In this document: piece after piece, positions 12,423 through 24,900 of the stretch
How positions within the stretch are numbered: the first letter of the stretch is position 1
Layout of the letters: the number at the start of each line of letters is the position of its first letter
Origin: Terfezia claveryi
Lineage: Eukaryota > Ascomycota > Pezizomycetes > Pezizales > Pezizaceae
Length of the DNA stretch: 64,000 nt
Assembly (NCBI GenBank): GCA_015179025.1
Contig: WHUX01000261.1
Location: 1 to 64,000 of the forward strand
Reading direction: 5' to 3'
Notes under the pieces: generated by a model
The model's input: only the letters and a program-made list of their open reading frames with translations
What the model was told of the DNA's origin: nothing
Databases searched by the model: none
Position numbers and translations under genes: made by a program

Positions 12423-15400
12423 TTACTGACACTAGCAAGGAACCTGCCTCAGGCCATTTATCTCTGTCTTTGTCTGCCTTTTCTGTTTCTTCCGCTTCTG
12501 TTGTTGACGAATCTCACCTGTTCAGGGAGCATTTTGTTGTATCTATCTCCCTCAGAATCAATGATAGAACAATCAATATGTCAGCACTTATATATTGTGG
12601 AGCTTCAGGAATTGCATTCGTTGACCAGGCCTTTGTCAGTAAATTCTCCATAGCTATATCCAAGCTCAAAACTCTTTGTGTTCTGGATGTCATCAACGGT
12701 CGACCTATCTCCTCCAGAGATATCACCAATATTATGTGCGTGCCTGCCCTAGTAAGGGATTACTTCGAGGCAAACCTCTAGATGTTCGTCACTAAGCTAA
12801 AATATCTTATTGTCCTCGGAATCCCAATACTCTGAATGCATAATGTATCAGTCAGCTTCGGCTCTTACACCCTACAGTTCAATAGCCCTTACTGCAGAAA
12901 ACACTGCGAAAACTCGAAGGCTACCATTACAGAGCTGTGCGCATTGCTGCCTCTAATAATCCAACCGACCCAGGTAGTACACCTGCCCTTGCATATCGAT
13001 GCCATTCTCCCTGTCTTACTGCCTCCAAAACCTCTGAATGTTAGCTTTATCAGAGCAGGGGCTTTCACTTACCTCACCTGCAGGCACAAGCTGAAGGCTT
13101 ATGCCCTATCCATATATGAGGTAAACCTGGAGATTAATAAGATGTAGTCTAAGGAGTAGTGAAAGTCCATGGTCCCAGATGAATACCCCGATTTCATTGA
13201 CCTGATCTTGGAGAAGGCCGCAGAAAAGCTCGCACTCCACCGGCCTTATGACCATACTATTCCGCTAATAGAGGGTAAGACCCCCCCCTATCGGCCCCTC
13301 TACGGAATGTTCCAGTCGGAGCTGGAAGCTTTGAAGAAACACTTGGAGGAAAACCTCAATAAGAGCTTCATTCATCATAGCTCCTCTCCAGTGCTCTTCG
13401 TGAAGATATCAGATGGCTCTCCCCAGTTGTGTATTGATTATCGGGGCCTGAATGAGATAACGGTCAAAAACAGGTTCCCTCTACCTCTGATCTAGAAGAC
13501 ATTAGCTAGGCTATCTAAAGTAAAGTAGTTTACCAAATTGGATCTGAGGGGGGCATACAACCTGGTATGGATAGACAAGGGAGAGGAGTGGAAAACTGCC
13601 TTCTAGATACAATATGGTTATTTTGAGTACAATATAATACCCTTCGGCCTAACTAACGCCCTGGCCTCCTTCCAGCACTTTATCAATGACACATTAAGGG
13701 ATTTCCTAAATAGGTTCTACACTGCCTACCTGGACAATATTCTTATATACTCGGATACCCTAGTAGAACACAAGGTCCATATCCGACAAGTGCTAGAAAA
13801 GCTGGAACAGGCTGGGTTATACATGAAGCCAGAAAAGTGCGAGTTCTAAGTACAGGAGGTTAAGTATCTAGGGTTGCTTATCACAACCGAAGGCATCAGG
13901 ATAGACCCTACCAAAGTTGCTGCAATCCAAGAGTAGGAAACCCTGGCCAATTTAAAGAATATACAAGCCTTCCTAGGATTTACCAACTTCTACTGCCGGT
14001 TCTTCCTATAATACTCAAGGATCACAGCACCCCTGATAGCCTTGACGAAAACAAAGGTAGAAGCTGGCTCACACCTGACGAAAAGGGCCATCTACTGGAA
14101 TCCAGAAGCCCAAGCTACATTCTAGAACCTCAAGGAAGCCTTCTGCTCAGTACTAATCCTGGCCCATTTCAACCCTGAACAGGAGTGTGTCGTCGAAACC
14201 AATGTCTCCGACTATATCTCTGAGGGAATCCTGTCCCAGAATGATAATAACGGTATTCTCCACCCAGTGGCATACTTCTCGAAAAAGCACTCCCCAGTGG
14301 AGTATAATTATGAGATCTATGATAAGGAATTAATGACTATTGTGCAGGCTTTTGAGAAATGGAGTCCCCATCTGGAGTCAGCGAAGAGGGTTATCGAGGT
14401 CCTTTCCAACCAAAAGAACCTAGAATACTTCAGAACTACCAAGCTGCTAAATCGCTAGCAGGCTAGGTGGACTAAATTCCTATCCTGGTTCAACTTCAAA
14501 ATCAAGTACCGGCCAGGAAAGGTTGGTGGGAAACCAGACACACTGACCAGGAGATGAGGAGATCTCCCTAAGGGGGGGAATGAAAGTCTAAAATACTAGA
14601 ACCAGGTAGTATTGAAGTCGGAACATCTTGACCTAGCCACCAATGTTTTGGCTGAGGCTGAGGCTGAAACTAAGATCGTAGATGTCGAGGCCAATGCACA
14701 TGCTGGAAGTGATCTCTAACAAGAGGTAAAAAGGGCATACATGGAGGACCCACTGGCCAAAGACATTATTACCACAGTAGATTTTGGCTAGTGCCACCAC
14801 ACCAAGATTTCTCTAGCCGAGTGTACAACTCAGAATGGCCTTCTCTACTACCTGGACCGCCTCCATATGCCTGCAAATGATGTGCTATGCCTGTGATTAA
14901 TCAAGGAACACTATAACACACTGGCAGCAGGTCACTCTGGAGTAGCTAAGATATTAGAGTTACTGTATAGGTAATATATATGGATTGACTAATGGAAGGA
15001 AGTAGAGTAGTACATATAGAATTGCCATATCTACAAGCATTCCAAACCCACGCGCCATGCTCCTTATGGTACCCTGAAGCCCCTGGAAGTCCCAGAACAA
15101 CCCTGGCAACACCTGACTATGGACTTTGTCACTGGATTGCTTAGTGTGCGCATCGGCCCGAGTCGAGGCGAGTTTGCCAACTATTTTTCCTACTCGACAC
15201 CGACTCGCGCCGATGGCAATCCATGAGAAGCCAGCTCGCGCCGACTCGCCGGCTACTCGCGAGTACTCGCCAAGCCCTTTAGTTACAGGGAACAGGCTAG
15301 CATCCTAGCTTCGCCGGCCATATATACATAAAATTCGTGCATTCGCGGCTTATATATATACATGGAAGTCATACAATCGTGGCTTATATATATGCATGCA

Positions 15401-16824
15401 AATGAAGCATTTGCGGTTTATATATATACATGGAGTTCGTGAATTCACGGCTAGTATATATCGAATTCAGGTATATATATACAGGCCGTGAATGCATGAT
15501 TTCCATGTATATATATAAGCCACGAATGCATGATTTCCAGGTATATATATAAGCCGCGAATGTATGACTTCCATGTATATATGGGCAGCGAAGGTAGGCT
15601 TCCAGCCTATTCTGCGAAACGAAAAGGCTTGGCGAGTAATCATCGGCTACTCGGCGCTGGCCCGAGTATTCCAGAGAACGTGTAGCCGACTCGCCGAGTT
15701 TGAGGGTTGGATGAAACTCGGCCGTCGGCGTGAGTCTTGGCGAGTCGGCGCGGGGAAAACTCGACTCGGTGCGCACGCTAGGATTGCTGGAAGACTCGAG
15801 ATTTAACGCCTTCTTGATGGTAGTAGATCAGTTAACAAAAATGAGGCATTTGATACCCTGTCGAAACACTTGCTTAGCCTCCGAATTGGCATTCCTCTAC
15901 CTGGATAATGTCTTTTATTACCATGGCCTATTAGTGTCAATTGTCTCAGACCATGGCCCTCAGTTCGTCGCCAACTTCTGGAAAACATTCTGTGAGCTGT
16001 TGGGTATTGAAGTACACCTGTCTACAGCATACTACCCTCAGACTAATAGCCAGTCAGAACGTATGAACACTATTATTGAGCAATATCTAAGGGTGTACAT
16101 TAATTACCATTAGAATAACTAGGTTTCATTGCTGGCCACCTGTAAATTCTCTGCCAACAACCACTTCTCTGAGACCCTGAAGACCTGCCCATTCCTGGCT
16201 AATTATGGCTGGCACCCTCGGTTCGTAGACTTTCTAGCACCTCTGCACAAGGCTAGGGAGAATGCCCCAGCTAAAGAGTTTGCCACGCAGATTTCTGAAC
16301 TTCACTCTACCCTGAAAGCTGAGCTGGGATATACACAAGCCAGGCAAGCCGAATATGCCAATGGATCATGGTTGCCAGCCCTCAAGTATTAGCTAGGAGA
16401 TAAGGTGTGGCTCTCCAGCCAGCACTTCCAGATGGAACAGCTATCTCACAAGCTCGACTATAAGTTCCTAAGTCTATTCGAGGTGTTGGCAGCTATGGGT
16501 ACTCATACCTACCAGTTGAAGTTCCCCAAAGATATCAAATGCCACCTGGTTGTCCGTGTATCGGAAGTTGAGCCTGCGGCAGACGACCGCCTCCCAGGAC
16601 AGAAACACACCCCCCTTCCTCCCATGGTGGTCAAGGGTGAGGAGGAGTAGGAGGTCGAAGAGGTATTGGACTCGAGAAAGAGGTACAGTCATCTGCAATA
16701 CAAGATTAAATAGTTATTGGACGAGAATGCTACTTGGTAACCTTTAGAGAACTTCAAGAATGCGCCAGATTTGGTCGCCCTGTTCCACCAGCAATACCCA
16801 AGAAAGCCTCGCCCAATGGAATGA
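12405..16824 (+). pseudogene. A1 Pol relic: protease, RT, RNase H, integrase, chromodomain
   Basis: The protease site near 12,590 reads LIYCGAS, so the catalytic Asp of DCGAS is lost. RT spans about 13,170-13,950 ([31 protein letters not shown], catalytic YLDN near 13,727). RNase H is near 14,150-14,560. The integrase has an H2C2 finger (14,910-15,040, ending NCHICKHSK), the first catalytic Asp at MDFVTGL (15,118-15,138), the second at VSDHGPQF (about 15,949) and the Glu at QSERMN (about 16,056). A hAT-type element splits the core after the first Asp. The chromodomain is at about 16,640-16,810 and the end is KPRPME, stop 16,822-16,824. Confidence 0.88.
15142..15780 (-). mobile_element. hAT-like non-autonomous foldback element, copy 1 (639 bp)
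   Basis: It begins TAGTGTGCGCATCGG and ends GTGCGCACGCTA, giving imperfect terminal inverted repeats that fit the hAT end consensus YARNG. A perfect 8-bp target duplication GGATTGCT flanks it (15,134-15,141 and 15,781-15,788), the hAT signature. Both ends are rich in CGAGTCG/CGACTCG repeats. The core (about 15,310-15,590) holds 34-bp AT-rich units in one orientation, a GAATTC-containing centre, then units in the opposite orientation. It encodes no transposase. Removing it and one duplication restores the integrase reading. Orientation is opposite to copies 2 and 3. Confidence 0.9.
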
Positions 16825-17003
16825 TGTTGTACCTTTTGAGAGTTATATAGTAGGGTCCGTCTAACTCTTGTTCTTCTTATTCTTCTTGTTGTTTGAAGTT
16901 GGAATCCTTATCATTGCTTTTATTGTTGTTTCCTGTATTGATTTTGCCAGTTGTCGTGTCCAAGCCTCCTAGTAGCTAGAGCTCCAGTCTAAAGAAGGAA
17001 TAG

Positions 17004-17549
17004 TGTTACAACCATATCCTCAGTTGTCTTTGTCATTACCTTTGATCGCAGGTGATGGGTTATTGCCATTATTGTCTTTGTCATCACATGTGATAGTATG
17101 TGATAAGATATTGTCATTGTTGCCTTTGTTATCACCTGTAATTGAAAGTGATGAGTTATTGTTACCTTGCTTGGCCTTCGAGATAGGGATCTTAGGAAGC
17201 TTATTCCTTCTGTTGCCCTAGCCTAGAATTATATATATATAGCCCCTGTCTATCGTACTGTTGTTGGATCCCTATCCAACATCTTGTATACCTAATACAG
17301 GACCTTGCTTTTCTCTGCAAAGGTGTACCTCCCTTGTACATCCCCTCGTCTTGCCGTGATCTATCGAACTACTTTGTAGCCCTGCTACCTCCTACTACTC
17401 CCATGTACCTCTCTCGCCTTCGCCCTTGTCCCTGTCCTAAGCCTTCTCCCCTAGTTACATAGATAGTGTTCCTACATGTGTGTTTCTCTAGCCTTACCAC
17501 TGCCTCGGAGTACCCCTTGGTCGCCTTGTCTCCTAGAGTTTACATTACA
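17004..17549 (+). repeat. A1 3' LTR (546 bp)
   Basis: It starts TGTTACAACC, ends ATTACA, and is preceded by the purine-rich AAAGAAGGAATAG tract. Its U3 has three tandem copies of the palindromic unit of about 48 bp, against one in the 5' LTR. Confidence 0.9.
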
Positions 17550-17554
17550 CACAC

Positions 17555-17987
17555 TCTTATTATAGCCACATGACTATTATTTTAGGCTACATGACTATTA
17601 TTATGACTATATGACCTCTTTTATATTGTATACTACCTTCTAATATCCAACCCTTTATTGTATTTATTTCTTTAATTATTAGATCTTAGAGTAGTATAAA
17701 TAGGCTGCTAGATCCCCTTTAGAATCTACAGACAGAACAGAAGTAAGTATCTACTAGCAAGCTTATATAGTAATCAAATTAATATTATATAGCTTAAATA
17801 GTACAAATTCAGATAAGATAAATTATACTAGTTAATTACTATTCCCTAGTAGAATATTCTATACACTAATCTTCCTCTGCCTTTGAGGACCGACCTTAGG
17901 AAAACTAAAATACATAAATATCTATATCTACAGATATATATTGTATAAATGGTACTGAATGAATACTGTCTAGTACTATTCATTATA
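17555..17987 (+). repeat. B3 3' LTR, right part
   Basis: This continues the family B LTR from 10,745: the GTGACTC/CCACATGAC unit, TATAAATAGG TATA box near 17,696, the AAGCTTATATAG region and the end CTAGTACTATTCATTATA, a decayed CATTACA. Together with 10,552-10,745 it forms one LTR of about 630 bp. Confidence 0.85.
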
Positions 17988-18081
17988 ATTACTTGTTGTA
18001 GATATTATTGATATATTAAAGGTCATTGATATCTTTAAAAAATTTATTATATTTAATGTAGAATTTCCTTATAAATATTAA

Positions 18082-18345
18082 GGGCAAGCTAGTGCTCATA
18101 GTGATATCTGTCAGAATATCAATATATAGTGATAAACTTACTTGCTTGAGGCTAACTAGGTACACAGTATAAAGTATAGTAGCTTTATTCAAAGTGACCT
18201 AGCAATACAAAATTTGCCTGAATCTTAGATAATAATAACTAGATATCAGAAGTACGTATATATATAGGAAAGTGGGGTTGACATGTAGTTACTCATTATC
18301 GAGTAGTTGTCAGTCTAGTCTATATAAACTTAGCTGTAAAATTAA
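18082..18345 (+). repeat. Direct repeat, copy a (possible LTR of an unidentified element)
   Basis: This 264-bp stretch is repeated with much divergence at 19,450-19,712. Shared blocks include ATAGTAGCTTTATTCAAAG, AATACAAAA and GTAGTTGTCAGTCTAGT. The pair could be LTRs of a small retroelement or two members of a dispersed repeat. The DNA between them has no readable pol domain. Confidence 0.55.
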
Positions 18346-19020
18346 TCCTCCTCAAGTAGAGGGCATCCTAACTGACCAACTTCACTCACTCTAGTCTCTA
18401 TATATGTGTATATATATTGGTAAAAAATTAGGGCATGGGTTCTCCATGAAGGCTAAACTACTTTGAGTCTATTAACCTACTCAGATATTACTGAGGACCT
18501 CAAGTTATCAACGTCTATACAAAAGAGCATTTATATCTAGCAGCAATGCCTAGTAAGGTAGCTTGAAAGAATAATGTATTCTCTCAAATATTAAGGTGTC
18601 ATACTAGAACATAAAAATCTATAGATCAACTGATTTAAGTATTTCAATATGAGGTGCAATATATATATAGATTGTAGATCCACTGTAATTATGACAAGGA
18701 GGTATTCTATATACTATTACTATTAAAAACCTTAGTATAGTAAAACCCAGTAAGAAAAAGCCAACATTATAGAAAATGATTCAATATATACTTTCCCAAC
18801 TATTTAACCTGACTTGCCTATGTAAGGGGGGTCTTGTTTATTTGTATGGTCATGGCACTTGTTTGGGTCTTCAGTACTTATAGTACTTACAGTGCTTGAA
18901 TGGTATTTTGCACTTATAGTGCTAGCTTAGGTTCTTTTCTAAGGTAGGGGGTCTTTGAGCTTTCAAAGTTGAACAGATTTTTAAGCCTATAAGCAAATCT
19001 ATGGTCTTTGAACCTGGAGC
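18346..19020. other. AT-rich interval without recognisable gene
   Basis: It lies between the first direct repeat and a 20-bp minisatellite. I saw no protein domain in any frame. The sequence is AT-rich with scattered transition-like decay. Confidence 0.4.
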
Positions 19021-19180
19021 TAGTTTGGGGCCTTATAGGCTTATTTGGGGCCTTATAGGCTCATTTAGGGGCTTATAGGCTTGTTCAGGGCCCTATAGGC
19101 TTATTCAAGGCCTTATAGGCTTGTTCAGGGCCTTATAGGCTTGTTCGGGGCCTTATAGACTCCTCTAAGGCATGATAGGC
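19021..19180 (+). repeat. 20-bp minisatellite, eight units
   Basis: Eight head-to-tail units of 20 bp, typified by TTGTTCAGGGCCTTATAGGC, with 1 to 5 changes between most units. The last unit is the most diverged. GGCCTTATAGGC is nearly self-complementary. Confidence 0.9.
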
Positions 19181-19449
19181 CTAGCTAGAAGCATGTTACT
19201 TGAGATCTAAGACTTAGTAGATCTAAAGATTTCAATATACGATTAGTAGGTCATTTAAAAAAAAAGTAATAAGTATAGAGAAGGGGGAAATAATTATTTC
19301 TAATATCATTAATATTAATAAATAATCTAACGATATTCCTTAAGCTATATTCTACCCTTGAGGGGATTATTTGACAGTGTAGGTAGTAAAACAGGCATGA
19401 TTAGATACAGAATTATTGGTCCCTTTTATTAAAGTGAAGTAATATTAGA
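19181..19449. other. AT-rich interval without recognisable gene
   Basis: No reading frame or domain was recognised. It contains a run of A and short TAAT-rich stretches. Confidence 0.4.
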
Positions 19450-19712
19450 GGTAAGGTAGTGATTACAGTAATATCTCTCAGACTATTGATATTCAGGGAT
19501 AAAATCACGTTTTCAGGCCTAACTGGGTAAATAGTATGAAGGATAGTAGCTTCATTCAAAGTAACCCAATAATACAAAACTTTTTTTAAGTCTTAGAAAG
19601 CAATAACTATATATAAAAAGTAAATATATATATAAAAAAGTAGAGTTAACACCTAGCCAACTACTATCGGGTAGTTGTCAGTCTAGTACTCATAAACTCA
19701 GCTGTAATAATA
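19450..19712 (+). repeat. Direct repeat, copy b
   Basis: The second copy of the repeat at 18,082-18,345. It holds GCCTAACTGGGTAAATAGTA, TAGCTTCATTCAAAGTAAC and GGGTAGTTGTCAGTCTAGTA in the same order. Confidence 0.55.
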
Positions 19713-19935
19713 AAGTTGTTTCTGATCAAGATCCTTTATTTATATCTATAATATATCAGAATTGAATAGGGAAAAATAGAATTTTGAATAAAATATCTTC
19801 TATATATTACCTCTAAACTGATAAAGTTAGTGAAAAAAAGAATAAAACAATTATTTCTATGTTTGTAGCTAGAAAGCTAGAATACCGAATGAATTAGGTA
19901 CAAGCTATACTTTTTATTTAAATAGAGGTAAATAT

Positions 19936-20172
19936 ATTAGGAATGAATTTTAGTTTGTCTTTTCTGTTTCCTATAGCATTCAGTAGTATCTAGTACCTTT
20001 CAAGTATCTCCTATTGCATCCAGTAGTATCTAGTGCCTCTTAAGTATCTTTTATAGTATCTAAATAAAAATTAAAACATGTTTGCTAGATACTACAGGAG
20101 ATATCTGAGAGGTACTAGACACCACTAGATACTATTAGAGATATAAGAGGCAAACTAAAATTCTTTCCTGAT
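19936..20172. mobile_element. Small inverted-repeat element, GTATCT-rich interior, copy 1
   Basis: The left end reads ATTAGGAATGAATTTTAG and the right end, reverse-complemented, ATCAGGAAAGAATTTTAG. The match continues through TTTG and CT-rich bases. The interior is GTAGTATCTAGTNCCT repeats in one orientation and their complements in the other. It matches elements at 43.3-44.0 kb and 59.5-59.7 kb in its ends and repeat-rich interior. There is no coding capacity. Confidence 0.7.
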
Positions 20173-20190
20173 GTCTACAAGAGTTACTAC

Positions 20191-20730
20191 TGTTACAACT
20201 GTGTACTTAGCTATCTTTGTCTTTATAATCAACTACGATCACAGGTAATAGGATATTATTATTGTTGCTTTCGGTATCATCTACGACATAGGTGACAGGT
20301 TATTGTTATCTTGCTTAGCTTCTGAGATAGAGATCTTGGGAAGCTTATTTCTTTCATTACTCTAGCCTAGAATTATATATATATAGTCCTTGTCCCTTAT
20401 ACTATCATTGGATTCCTATTTAATATCTTGTATACCCAATACAAGACCTTGCCTCTCTCAGTGCATATACACCTCTCTTGTGTACCTCCTTGTCTTATGA
20501 ACAGCTCTACAACATAGCTGCCTCCCTCCGACATATGCGGCAACCACTTCTGTATATCTCTTGTCCTTACCTCTTACCTCTTGCCCCTTATTCTTGCCTC
20601 CTGGTCTCTACCTCTGCTCTATCTTGAACTTCTCCGATTACATATATAGTATTCCTACATGTGCAATCTTCTTGCATACTGCTCAGGTGTACCCTTTAGT
20701 CACCATACCCCTTAAGTCCTTTTTATTAGA
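20191..20730 (+). repeat. A2 5' LTR
   Basis: It starts TGTTACAACTGTGT and ends ATTAGA, a decayed ATTACA. It has two decayed U3 palindromic units, a TATATATATAG box near 20,376 and a CT-rich U5. The open frame at 20,561-20,857 is a shadow of the low-stop U5. Confidence 0.85.
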
Positions 20731-20762
20731 CTATATTGGATCCAATTTAACTAACAAGTATA

Positions 20763-21912
20763 ATGTCCAAGTCATCCCTTCTACTTACTGTCAGATTCCA
20801 GGTCTAGAGGGAGACCCCAATCCTCTCCAACCTAGTTCAGCTATTAAAATACTATAAAACAATTATCAAAATCTTCTTAGCTACCTATACAATTAGCAAA
20901 CAATAAGGTACTGACCTTTTGAAAATTTCATAACAACTCAAATACACTGAAGATAGAATTACTATGTTTCAAAAGGAAGCAACTAAAGATCGAAAGACTA
21001 TCTAAAGGTTAACTCATATCCTAGACACTATAGACTCTCAGAGAATACTAAAGAGACAGAATATACTAGATTCCCTCAAGTTTAATAGGGATCAAGACAG
21101 GTTGAGAGTATGGAAGAACTTAGTGCAGATTAAGCTATTAGGAGACTTAGCTAAGTTTACTACAGTTCAACACCAGCTCTTGTATATTTACGAGCTGTTG
21201 GAGAGCAAGGCTATGAACTAAGTTTAACTATTTATTATACTATTAGAGTAGATTTGGCTGATATTTCGGCCTTGATGGCACTCTTGGATCAAGCCTTCAT
21301 GGATCTAAATCCTAAGGGGATAGCCAGTTGGGCCCTGTAGGACATTAAGCAAAAGAATAATAACTTGTCAACTTATATCACTGAATTCTCTAGGTTGGCA
21401 GCCAAACATATATTGAATTACCAGGCTAAACTCAATCAATTTAAGTCTGGTCTTTCTATTGAACTTAAACAGGCCCTAGTATATTGCCTGCCAACTAAAA
21501 CTTTAGAAGAGCTTATTATATAGGGCAGCTAGGTATAACAGCAGACAGTGGAACTCAGAGGCCCTCACAACACTCACCTAACTACAACCCCTGAATATGT
21601 TTCCTGATGGCATGTCACTAGCAACAACAATAATAGCAGCAACAACCCCCTATATCTGCCAATAAACTAGAATATCTATCGTTGGTGGTAGGAGGGCTCA
21701 CTCCCATAAATCTCTCTTCTGGAAGGTTCTGGTTAACTTAGGAGGAAAGAGATCACTGCCGAATGAATAGGTTATGCATGGCATATAGAAAAGAGGACCA
21801 TTTTATCACAGTATGTCTCCTCTACAAAAACTACTTAATGGCTACCTATGCTATCTCCGAATCCAGGATCGAAGAAGAGGATAAGTTAGGAAAAGCCCTG
21901 TCCCTTACCTAA
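20763..21912 (+). pseudogene. A2 Gag relic
   Basis: It starts at the Met equivalent of the other family A copies. Recognisable blocks are the capsid core near 21,070-21,480 (WKN, LEGKA-like, ELKQALVYCLPTKTLEEL) and a knuckle near 21,775-21,820. There are many stops. The gag frame ends at TAA 21,910-21,912, aligned with the TAG of A1 and A6. The -1 frame is open across this junction, as in the other copies. Confidence 0.8.
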
Positions 21913-24900
21913 TCACTGACACTAGGAAGGGACCTGTATTATGTCATTTTTCTTTGTTATCTTTCCCTGTTCTTATATCTATATCTGTTGATATATCTCG
22001 CTTATTTGGTAAGCATTTTGTAGTACTAATAACTATTAAATTCAATAGTAAAATAGTAGTAACATCAGCTCTCATAGATTGTGGTGCTTTAGAAATAGCC
22101 TTCATTGATTAGACCTTTGTCAGTAAAAATTTGATACCAGCAGCCAAGCTGAAAACTCTCCACCTTCTTAATATCATTAATGGCCACTCTATCTCTTTTG
22201 AGGCTATTACTAACCTCGCATACCTACCTAGTACTATTAGAGACCATTTAGAAAGCCTTCCCATATTTATGAACAAGTTCAAATACCCTATTATTTAGGG
22301 GATCCCCAGGCTCCGAATGCATAATATTTCTATTAACTTTAGCTATTACACCTGGAACCTTAATAGCGGGTATTGCGAAAAGCACTGTAGTGCTTAATAG
22401 ACTACCATCAAAGAATTATATACTTTACCACCTCTAGTAGAGGACCCTAGCCAGGTAGTGGTAGAGACCCTCCTACTAAAACCTTTCGATATTAACTTTA
22501 TTGGAGCAGGAGCCTTTGCTTACCTTACTAGAAAGTACAAGCTGAAAGCCCATACCTTATTAATCTATAAAGTTAACCTAGAAATCAATAAGCTGTAGTC
22601 CAAGTAAGAATAGAAGTCTATGGTTCTAGTTGAATACTACGAATTCATTAACTTGTTCTTTAAGAAAGCTATAGAGAAGCAGGTACCATATCAATCCTAT
22701 GACCATATGATCCCTCTGGTAGAGAGAAAGACTACCCCATATAGCCTACTTTATAAAATGTCCTAGCTGGAATTGGAGGCTCTAAAGAAGTACTTGGAAG
22801 AGAATCTTAATAAGAGCTTCATCTAGTATAGGTCTTCCCTAGTAGGTGCTCTCCTATTATTAGTGAAGAAATTCACTAGCTCTCTCCACTTATGTATTGA
22901 TTATTATGGCCTGAATAAGATAATAGTCAAAAACAAGTATCCCTTACCCTTGATTCAGGAAATATTAGCTAGACTCTCTAAAGTAAAGTGGTTCACCAAA
23001 TTAAATCTGAGGGAGGCTTAAAACCTACTATGGATCGCCAAGGGAGAGAAGTAGAAAACTAGCTTTTGAATATAATATGGTCATTTTGAGTACAATGTAA
23101 TGCCCTTCGGCCTAACTAATACTTCGGGCTCCTTCTAGCACTTTATTAATGTCACCTTGTGGGATTTTCTGGATGTGTTCTGCACTACTTACCTTGATAA
23201 TATCATTATATATTTAGATACTCTAGTGGAATACAAGATCTATATTTGACAAGTACTAGAAAAGCTGGAATAGGCTGGGTTATACCTAAAGGTAGAAAAG
23301 TGTGAGTTCTATATACAAAAAGTTAAGTATCTGGAGTTGATTATCACTAGTGAAGGCATCAAGATAGACCCTGCCAAACTTGCTGCAATTTTGGAGTCGG
23401 AAACCCTGGCCAACTTAAAGAATGTGTAAGCCTTCCTAAGATTTGGCAACTTCTACTACTAGTTTATCCTGTAGTACTTAAAGATTATGACACCCTTAAT
23501 GGCCTTGACAAAAATGAAGGTAGAAGCTGGCTAACACCTAATGAAAAGGGCCTTCTACTAGAATCCAGAAGCCTAATCTACCTTCTAGAACCTCAAAGAA
23601 CTCTTCTACTTAGTACCAATCCTGACCCATTTCAACCCCAAACAGGAGTGTATCATGGAAACAGATACCTCTGACTATGTTTCCACTAGAATACTGTTCC
23701 AGAATAATGATAATGGTGTCCTCCATCTAGTGGTGTATTTCTCCAAAAAGTATTTCCTAGTAGAATATAATTATAAGATCTATAATAAAGAGTTAATAGC
23801 CATTATATAAGTATTTGAGAAATGAAGGTCTTACCTAAAATTAGTAAAGGGGATTATAGAGGTCCTCTCTAATGACAAGAACCTATAATACTTTACAACT
23901 ACTAAATTATTGAACTACTGACAGGTTAGGTAGTCAGAATTCTTGTCTCATTTTAACTTCAAAATTAGGTATCAGCCTAGAAAGGCTAGGAGTAAACTGG
24001 ATGCACTAACTAGGATATTAGGAGATCTTCTAAAGAGGGAAAGTGAAAAGCTAAAGTACTAGAACCAGGTGGTACTAAAGCCAGAAAATCTTAATCTTGC
24101 TACCAATATTCTAGCCGAAGCTGATATAGGGGGTGTTGAGGCCAATATAGATGTAGGAAGTGATGTCCGACTACAGGTAAAGACTACAGCTAAAAAAGGT
24201 ATATAAGAATAACGCTTTAGCTGAAGATATTATTATAGTAGTAGATTCTGGCTAGTGTCGCTATGTTAAGATCTCCCTAGTTAAGTGTACCATTTAGGAT
24301 GGCCTTCTATACCATCTAGACTGACTGTATATACCAGAGGGGAATTTGCACCTCCACCTGATTAGGGGACACTATGACACTTTAGCTACCGGGCATCATA
24401 AAGTAGCTAAGACATTAGAAAAATTTTCTAGGCAATATATATGGATAGACTAGTGGAAGGAGGTAGAATGGTATATATAGAATTGCCATATCTGTAAGTA
24501 TGTAAAACCCACCCACCACAGTCCTTATAGTACCCTAAAGCACCTAAAAATTCCTAGATTAGCCCTGGCAATACCTGACCATAGACTTTGTAACTAGGTT
24601 GCTGTAGAACTCGAGATTTAATACCATCCTGATAGTAGTGGATTTGCTAATGAAAATGAGGCATGTGATACCTTCCTACAATACCTGCTCTGCCCCAGAG
24701 CTAGCCAATCTCTACCTTACCAATATGTTCCCATATCATGGCCTTCCCAAATCTATTGTATCTGACCAAGGGTCTCAGTTCACTTTGAAATTCTAGAAAG
24801 CATTCTGTAAGCTTTTAGGGATCAAGATAAGCCTCTCGATAGTCTACTACCCTCAGACTAATGGCTAGTTAAAAAGAATGTATACTATTATAGAACAATA

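Larger units (their letters stand above)
10746..17549 (+). mobile_element. A1: full-length family A Ty3/gypsy chromovirus relic
   Basis: This is a complete but dead element with LTRs at 10,746-11,195 and 17,004-17,549 and a perfect 5-bp target duplication CACAC (10,741-10,745 and 17,550-17,554). It landed inside a family B LTR, whose two halves join correctly when A1 and one CACAC are removed. It carries gag, then pol with protease, RT, RNase H, integrase and chromodomain. A 639-bp hAT-type element (15,142-15,780) sits in the integrase. Without it the element is about 6.2 kb, the same as A2. Confidence 0.93.
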
